Assembly: GCF_003149455.1 (NCBI RefSeq)
Contig: NZ_QFFK01000007.1
Location: 62,001-126,000, forward strand
Source of the DNA: Chitinophaga deserti
Lineage (GTDB): Bacteria > Bacteroidota > Bacteroidia > Chitinophagales > Chitinophagaceae
Reading direction: 5' to 3'
DNA: 64,000 nt
Below are positions 58,615 to 64,000 of the stretch, piece by piece; the stretch's first letter is position 1, and each line of letters opens with the position of its first letter. Position numbers and translations under genes: made by a program. The notes under the pieces are model-generated. The model did not search any database. It had not been told where the DNA came from and was given only the letters and a program-made list of their open reading frames with translations.

Positions 58615-61008
58615 TTATCTGAGAATAATTTCTTCGAAATTTCTGGGAAGGAGAATCTCCACGATGCCCGCCTGCAGGGCGTTAGCCGGGAGCTCAAAAG
58701 ATACGCCGTCTACCACACAGGTAACGGGAGTGAAGGGGAGACCGTGAATGCGGAGGCGGTGGCTGCGGTAATCGGCTTCGAACTTACCCACGAACTTTTT
58801 CTTTAAACGGAACTGTCCGGGTTCAGAAACCTGTTTGAAGCGTACGAGGTTGTACTGCCCTGTTTTGTAAGCGTAGTGATCGCCTGCATCTTCGTATAGA
58901 ATGCTGTGGGTGATGCCTTCGCCAAAATAAACCTGCAGGATCATCTCTTCCACCTTCCGTTGGCCAACCCATTCCATATCAGGATACTGAGGCACTACGG
59001 CCCCTCCTTTCACGAATACGGGCATTTCCGACAAGGGGGTGGGGATGGTAACAGACTGGCCGCCTGTGAAGCGCTGATCATTAAAGTAATAATACCAGCT
59101 GCCTTCCGGGAGGTACACTGATTTTTCCTGCATACCGGGCTCACTTACGTGGCTGATGAGGATACTGTCGCCCAGCAGGAACTCATGGTTGAGATCGTGC
59201 GTATTGGCATCGTGCTGTGCCACAAACGCGAGGGGGCGCAGCATAGGGGTGCCATAAGCGGCATATTGCCAGAAAGTGGTGTAGATGTAGGGGAGGAGGC
59301 GGTAACGAAGCTGGATAAATGATTTGATCACCGCTTCATACTCCGGCCCGAAGCTCCAGGGCTCCTGGTCGAAGCCTGTTTCGTTACTGGCGGAGTGCGT
59401 ACGCATAAGCGGGTGAAACGCACCCAGCTGGATCCAGCGGGTATACAGCTCTCCGGTGGGCTCACCGATGAAGCCGCCGATATCACTGCCGGCAAACGAC
59501 AGTCCGGATACTGCGAGGCGCTGGCATTGTACGGAAGCCAGCCAGAGGTGTTCCCAGGTACTCATGTTATCACCTGTCCAAACGCTGCTCCAGCGCTGTG
59601 TGCCGGAATAGGCAGAGCGTGTGATAACAAAGGGGCGGCGTGGCATGAGGTGCTTTTTCAGTCCGGCTGCGGTAGCCTTACTCATGAGGTGGCCGTATAC
59701 GTTATGCGCTTTACGGTGGCTTACATTTTCTCCGTCATAATCATGCCGCACATCTTCCGGGAAAGTACCCAGTTCAAATACGGCAGGCTCATTCATATCG
59801 TTCCAAACGCCACGTACCCCGTAAGCGGTAAGGTCTTTAAACAATCCGGCCCACCAGTCCCGTACTTTGGGATCGGTGAAATCGGGGAATGCACATTTAC
59901 CGGGCCAAACATCGCCTTCCATGAGGGCGCCATCTGCCCGTTTGCAGGCATATCCTTTCTGCACCAGTTCCTGGTACACCGGGTAATCCGGGTCTACTTT
60001 AATACCGGGGTCGATGATGACAACGGTTTTGAATCCATCGTCAGACAGTTCTTTCAGGAGCCGCTTGGGATCAGGAAAGCCTTCTTTGCTCCAGGTGAAG
60101 CAGCGGAAGCCCTCCATGTAATCGATATCGAGGTAGAGTGCATCGCAGGGAATGCCGCGTGTACGGAATTCTTTAGCGATCTCGCTTACTCTTGTACCGG
60201 GGAAGTAGCTCCAGCGGCACTGGTGGTAGCCCAGTGCCCAAAGGGGCGGCAGCTCGGCGGTACCGGTAATACGGGCGTATGATTCGGCTACATTCAGCAG
60301 CTCCGGACCATAAATGAAGTAATAATTCATTTCTCCCCCGCGCGCCCAGAAGCTGGAAGCATCGTCGCGCTCCAGCCCGAAATCGAACAGGGTGCGGAAG
60401 GTGTTATCGAAGAAAAGGCCGTATCCTATACCGTTGTGGAGCCCGTAGTAGAAGGGGATGTTCCGGTAAAGGGGATCCGTGTCTTTGGCATAACCATAAG
60501 CATCTGTACCGAAGTTCTCTACCCGTTTGCCACGGAGGTTGAGGTCGGTAGGCTTATCGCCCAGGCCGTAGAATGCCTCACCTTCCTGGATGAGCTTGGT
60601 GCAATAGACAATTTTACCGCCTTTCTGGAGGTAGTACTGCCAGTGGAAGCCGGTCTCGTCCTGGTTAATGATTTTCCCGTCCTTATCGGTGATCGTGATC
60701 CGGAGGTTTTCCCGGGCTATATACACCCGGATGGCGGTGGTATATATTTCGAAGGACTCCTGCCATTCGCGGATATCGAAGTTTTCGGGGGATTCTTCCA
60801 GTTTCTCGCTGAGAGCGTAGGAGAAATCCCGCTGGAACTGACCGTCGGCCGCATACCGGAATCTGACGATCTTATCGGATATCACCCTGATTTCCAGGAT
60901 GGTGGCTGAGGTATAGAAGTAGAAATAGTTGCCTTCCTTTTTCCAGGATTGAATATTGTCTGGGTAGTGTTTTACGGAGTATTTCCCCGAAGTAGTAGCC
61001 ACTTGCAT
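58615..61008 (-). CDS. Glycoside hydrolase family 31 alpha-glucosidase
   Basis: GH31 enzyme, probably alpha-glucosidase or alpha-xylosidase, 797 residues. No signal peptide, so likely cytoplasmic. Amino-terminal galactose-mutarotase-like domain, then the barrel: nucleophile Asp 404 in GVWNDMNEP, YLDIDYMEGF for substrate binding, TRSAYSGTQRW and WTGDNMSTWEHL; the acid/base lies in the GDN region. GLGDKPTDLNLRG is typical of the family amino domain. It could process oligosaccharides imported through a SusCD system, but no such genes adjoin it. Confidence 0.93.
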   Translation of the reverse strand: MQVATTSGKYSVKHYPDNIQSWKKEGNYFYFYTSATILEIRVISDKIVRFRYAADGQFQRDFSYALSEKLEESPENFDIREWQESFEIYTTAIRVYIARENLRITITDKDGKIINQDETGFHWQYYLQKGGKIVYCTKLIQEGEAFYGLGDKPTDLNLRGKRVENFGTDAYGYAKDTDPLYRNIPFYYGLHNGIGYGLFFDNTFRTLFDFGLERDDASSFWARGGEMNYYFIYGPELLNVAESYARITGTAELPPLWALGYHQCRWSYFPGTRVSEIAKEFRTRGIPCDALYLDIDYMEGFRCFTWSKEGFPDPKRLLKELSDDGFKTVVIIDPGIKVDPDYPVYQELVQKGYACKRADGALMEGDVWPGKCAFPDFTDPKVRDWWAGLFKDLTAYGVRGVWNDMNEPAVFELGTFPEDVRHDYDGENVSHRKAHNVYGHLMSKATAAGLKKHLMPRRPFVITRSAYSGTQRWSSVWTGDNMSTWEHLWLASVQCQRLAVSGLSFAGSDIGGFIGEPTGELYTRWIQLGAFHPLMRTHSASNETGFDQEPWSFGPEYEAVIKSFIQLRYRLLPYIYTTFWQYAAYGTPMLRPLAFVAQHDANTHDLNHEFLLGDSILISHVSEPGMQEKSVYLPEGSWYYYFNDQRFTGGQSVTIPTPLSEMPVFVKGGAVVPQYPDMEWVGQRKVEEMILQVYFGEGITHSILYEDAGDHYAYKTGQYNLVRFKQVSEPGQFRLKKKFVGKFEADYRSHRLRIHGLPFTPVTCVVDGVSFELPANALQAGIVEILLPRNFEEIILR

Positions 61009-61284
61009 CGCGCCGATCTGTTTCTTTTACTGATAAATGTCGCGGCCTTTCAGGGGCCGCCTTTGATCTAAATTAATTAAAAAATACTTTTTCCCTGCAT
61101 TAAACGGAGCAATTCGGGCTTTTACAAAAAAAATCCCTGTGTTGGCGAGATTGTCCGGTGAGATAGCAGTGAGATGATTTAACTTGTAGTAAATGTACTT
61201 TTTGCTTTAACCTATTGTTCCGGTTGTGATACAATAAGCGTATTGTAACAGGGCGTTCTTTCCAGGGCGCCCTTTTGCATGCGT

Positions 61285-62316
61285 TTACATTCCCCTTACC
61301 ACAGCGATCCTTCCTCTGGCACCTGCCAGGTACACCGTACGCCCTGTTTTGGCCCTTCGTACTGCATGGTACCCTTCCCCGGGAAGCGCCTGCCAGGTTT
61401 TACCCCCATCGCCCGACCAGTCGGTTCCATCCGGACCGGTACATATCACCAGGTTCTTGTCGATATATTCCACTGCCGAGCGGTAGCCGCGCGGTGGAGC
61501 AGCAGGTGCTGTCCAGCTGGCGCCCCCGTCTGTCGTCAGGAGGCAGTTACCTTTCACGATTTCAGGCTTCTGATAGTCGCCGCCTACTGCAACACCTTGT
61601 TTATCATTGTAAAACGCAAAGGAAAAGATGCCGGTGGATGATTGTCCCTGGTTGGCCGGCCATTCCGTAACCTGCCATTTGCGGCCATGCAGGCGGTAAA
61701 ACCTGCTATGGGTACCACCGGAAGCAAAAGCTACCTGTGCTCCGGGAAGGGCTCTTAGGGTGGTGCCGCTGGCGGCAAAACAGGCTTCTCCCGAATCTGC
61801 GGGAGGCATAGGGTGATTATACCAGGTTTTACCACCGTCAGGCGTAATTAGCCCTTTAAAATTGCCATTAATAGGGTCTCCGGCGATGAATCCCTTACGG
61901 TCGCCGTAAAACTCCATGGCATCGAGGAATATAGCGGAGTCGTTGTTAAAGTAAACCTGTTCCCAGTTCTTCCCGCCGTCTTCCGTGAGGAAGATCCTGG
62001 CGGGGGAGGCAATTCCCATCAGCACGGCCCGCTCACCGGTGAAGCCTTCCACATCCCGGAAGTCTACCGAATCACAGCCGGGCACTGTAAACCACTGCCA
62101 GGTTTTACCACCGTCCGTAGTTCGGCCTGCTTTGCCCTGCGTACCAGATACCCATGCCACGCTGTCGCTTACCACACTCAGCCCCCGGATGCTTGAAATA
62201 GGGGCCGTAGCCACCTGTTCGATCTTAGGGACCGGCAGGGCCTTCAGAGGAGGGGCCTGGGCGGAAAGGATGTGGCTCATGGTGAACAGCAAGGCTGTCA
62301 ACACTCGGAATTTCAT
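61285..62316 (-). CDS. BNR/YCF48-like beta-propeller protein, exported
   Basis: 343 residues, signal peptide ending near ILSAQA. Repeated Asp-box motifs mark a beta-propeller: RTTDGGKTWQWF, LTEDGGKNWEQV, ITPDGGKTWYNH, LTTDGGASWTAP and SGDGGKTWQALP. This is the pattern of YCF48/photosystem-stability-like or sialidase-like propellers annotated as oxidoreductases or BNR proteins in Bacteroidota. No catalytic residues are evident. Convergent neighbours: none; the propeller regulator at 62424 is divergent, 107 bases away. Confidence 0.87.
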   Translation of the reverse strand: MKFRVLTALLFTMSHILSAQAPPLKALPVPKIEQVATAPISSIRGLSVVSDSVAWVSGTQGKAGRTTDGGKTWQWFTVPGCDSVDFRDVEGFTGERAVLMGIASPARIFLTEDGGKNWEQVYFNNDSAIFLDAMEFYGDRKGFIAGDPINGNFKGLITPDGGKTWYNHPMPPADSGEACFAASGTTLRALPGAQVAFASGGTHSRFYRLHGRKWQVTEWPANQGQSSTGIFSFAFYNDKQGVAVGGDYQKPEIVKGNCLLTTDGGASWTAPAAPPRGYRSAVEYIDKNLVICTGPDGTDWSGDGGKTWQALPGEGYHAVRRAKTGRTVYLAGARGRIAVVRGM

Positions 62317-62423
62317 ATACGGTTCGTTTTCAGCAATAATAATGAAGAAAAATACAAATTCGTTACAAAGTGTAAGCGAGAATTATATATTTGCAAACCT
62401 CCTAAGACATATTCGACTACCCG

Positions 62424-64000
62424 ATGCGATCAATTTTTCAGACAAGCATCCTCGTACTTTGCTGGATACTGGCCCTTTTTTATACTGCTACCGCACAGGA
62501 ACGCAGTTACAATTTCGATGCCTACAGCGTTGATAACGGCTTGTCGCAGAATAGTATCGGCAGCATTATCCAGGGGCCGGAAGGCTTTCTCTGGATTTCT
62601 ACCTTCGACGGGGTTAACCGGTTCGACGGGTATGTTTTCAACGAGTTCCGCTATAATCCTGCCGCAGAACGCCCCGATAAGCTCAAAGAACGGATCGTTT
62701 ACAACTCCGCCGCCCAGCTGGGGCGTGCCGTTGTTAAAAGCTTCGGCCTGCACGGTACCCGCAACCACCTCTTTTATCTCGACCATCAGAACCAGCTGTT
62801 TGTAGCGCATAATGCAGGTATCAGCCTGTACGACAGTTATAAGGGTGAATTCCGTCTCGTTTTCGCCGACAGTGTATATGTCAACGAAGCCGAGCGTGAT
62901 TTCCTGCCCAAATTTAAAATCCTCGGAGAAGACCCCGCCACACAAACCCTGTGGGTATGGCGCCCGGCGAAAGGATTGTACCAGCTCAACACGTCTACCT
63001 ACGAACTCAAAAAGATTATTCTCTATCCGCCGGCATATGTAAAAGCCGGCAAGCTGCCACAGGCCGTGGCTATGCAGGATAACTACATCTGGCTCTCATT
63101 CGAAAACGAGCAGTTGTACCGGATGGATATCCATACGGCAAGACTTACTACTTTCTGCCTGCCCACCATCAGCGGAAAGCCTGTCATCCGTGCACTCAAT
63201 AAGGATTCCCTGCTGCTGGTAAGCAATGGTCATATCACCATCTTCGATACCAAACTTAACCGCTATTCCGACTCTAAATTCAGTATCCTCAATGAACTGC
63301 AGGAGCCCTTCGCACCCAGCGTCATCGAAATGGATGAGAAAGGCAATGCATGGATCGGGGGAAACAATGGTGTACTGGTTTACAGCATCGCCAATCATGA
63401 GATCATTAACCACATCACCAGCTTCAATGCGTTCGAGACCAATTCTTTCAATAAGATCGTAGCCCTTTACCGCGACCGTGGCAATAACATGTGGATAGGT
63501 ACGGATGGCGACGGACTGAAGAAGTACGCTCCCAACAAAAAAGTGTTCTCCCTGTACCGTTCCCCGCGCATTTCCCATAACATCGTTAAGTCTGTATATA
63601 AACACGACGACGGGCGGCTGTATGTGGGCCTGCTGCAGGATGGACTGGATATTTATGAGAAAGGAGGGAAGTATCTTAAGCGGATCTCCAACGAGGTTAC
63701 TCCGGGCCGTTTCCCGGCCAATAACCTGCACGCCATCTGCCGGGAAGATTATGAAAGCCTGTGGTTCCATTTCGTAAAAGGCTCCATTGGCCTGTTTGAT
63801 ATTAAAACCGAGCGCTTCCAGGACCTGACGCATAAAGTACAGGCCCTGGGCCTTCCGCCGCAGCATGATATTTATCCTTTCGTGAGCAAGCGGCCCAATG
63901 GCGAAACTTATTTCAACTATGGTGAATACCTCCTGAAATTCAGCAGTGCCGATGATGGATTAACTGCAGCTATAGTACACCGGTTCGATAATGAGCAGCT
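62424..64000 (+). CDS. Two-component propeller regulator (5' part; runs off the right edge)
   Basis: Start of a large sensor protein, open for 525 codons from ATG 62424 (MRSIFQTSIL) without a stop. Signal peptide ends at TATAQ (about 24). The rest is regulator-propeller repeats: DNGLSQNSIGSIIQGPEGFL, WISTFDGVNRFDG, NAWIGGNNGVLVY, NMWIGTDGDGLKKY and LWFHF. In Bacteroidota such propellers are the periplasmic sensors of hybrid two-component systems controlling glycan loci, or of simple histidine kinases; the missing part would tell which. The GH31 and BNR genes upstream are on the opposite strand. Confidence 0.9.
   Translation, partial: MRSIFQTSILVLCWILALFYTATAQERSYNFDAYSVDNGLSQNSIGSIIQGPEGFLWISTFDGVNRFDGYVFNEFRYNPAAERPDKLKERIVYNSAAQLGRAVVKSFGLHGTRNHLFYLDHQNQLFVAHNAGISLYDSYKGEFRLVFADSVYVNEAERDFLPKFKILGEDPATQTLWVWRPAKGLYQLNTSTYELKKIILYPPAYVKAGKLPQAVAMQDNYIWLSFENEQLYRMDIHTARLTTFCLPTISGKPVIRALNKDSLLLVSNGHITIFDTKLNRYSDSKFSILNELQEPFAPSVIEMDEKGNAWIGGNNGVLVYSIANHEIINHITSFNAFETNSFNKIVALYRDRGNNMWIGTDGDGLKKYAPNKKVFSLYRSPRISHNIVKSVYKHDDGRLYVGLLQDGLDIYEKGGKYLKRISNEVTPGRFPANNLHAICREDYESLWFHFVKGSIGLFDIKTERFQDLTHKVQALGLPPQHDIYPFVSKRPNGETYFNYGEYLLKFSSADDGLTAAIVHRFDNEQ

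Noticed and set aside
59395-60282. 295-codon plus-strand frame
   Set aside because: Antisense to the GH31 gene.
61248-61275. Terminator of the BNR-protein gene
   Set aside because: The AGGGCG/CGCCCT hairpin has its T-run on the plus strand, where no gene precedes it.

Overview
The window reads as chromosomal DNA of a Bacteroidota bacterium, most likely family Chitinophagaceae (Chitinophaga-like). The basis is two SusC/RagA TonB-dependent receptors (one with a SusD partner), the L28-L33-DUF4295-FtsY block, DUF4294 and DUF5723 proteins, bacillithiol genes, and promoters built on a Bacteroidota-type TAnnTTTG -7 element. No rRNA, CRISPR array, complete insertion sequence or prophage was seen. 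Family names come from reading the sequence; no database search was run.

Layout. 1-1968: amino-terminal part of a susC gene. 2.6-7.6 kb: aspartate kinase (minus), then fructose-1,6-bisphosphatase, a CAP-domain lipoprotein, an orphan ABC ATPase, a DinB/YfiT-like protein and a Nudix hydrolase. 7.7-11.9 kb (minus): small lipoprotein, then the tonB-like / DUF5723 / folC group. 12-16.4 kb: MFS exporter, then a translationally coupled minus-strand operon of agmatinase-family enzyme, membrane protein and radical SAM protein. 16.5-22 kb: ccmE-ccmF for cytochrome c maturation, alpha/beta hydrolase, DUF4294 protein and bshB1.

22.0-29.7 kb is an accessory island, visibly richer in A+T. It holds about ten short orphan genes, three of them DUF3592-like membrane proteins, plus broken reading frames and an unusual pair of minus-strand genes (27-28.5 kb) beside a repeat-bearing non-coding stretch. 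It looks like leftovers of toxin-immunity (polymorphic toxin) loci, but no intact toxin is present. This is the least explained part of the window.

29.8-34 kb: a NarL-type response regulator and a TPR sensor kinase, probably partners, separated by an oppositely oriented lipoprotein gene. 34.3-41.2 kb: a possible 39-residue membrane peptide, ahpC-ahpD peroxide defence, rpmB-rpmG-DUF4295-ftsY, a sigma-70-like factor, a cupin/JmjC-like protein and rimO. 41.2-47 kb: DEAD-box helicase, glycogen branching enzyme, a DUF4382 lipoprotein with an acidic tract, and a YwqK-like protein. 47.2-54.1 kb: hybrid histidine kinase followed by a SusC/SusD pair. 54.2-64 kb: DUF6766 membrane protein, a receiver-domain protein with an unknown partner, CinA-like and MepB-like genes, a tRNA-like element, sterol-desaturase family protein, GH31 alpha-glucosidase, a BNR-repeat protein, and the start of a two-component propeller regulator that runs off the end.

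Connections. Thiol/redox functions recur (bshB1, YfiT-like protein, ahpCD). The ahpC and bshB1 promoters appear to share an identical -7 octamer at the same spacing from a TTG. Glycan and sugar functions recur too (two SusC, SusD, GH31, glgB, fbp).
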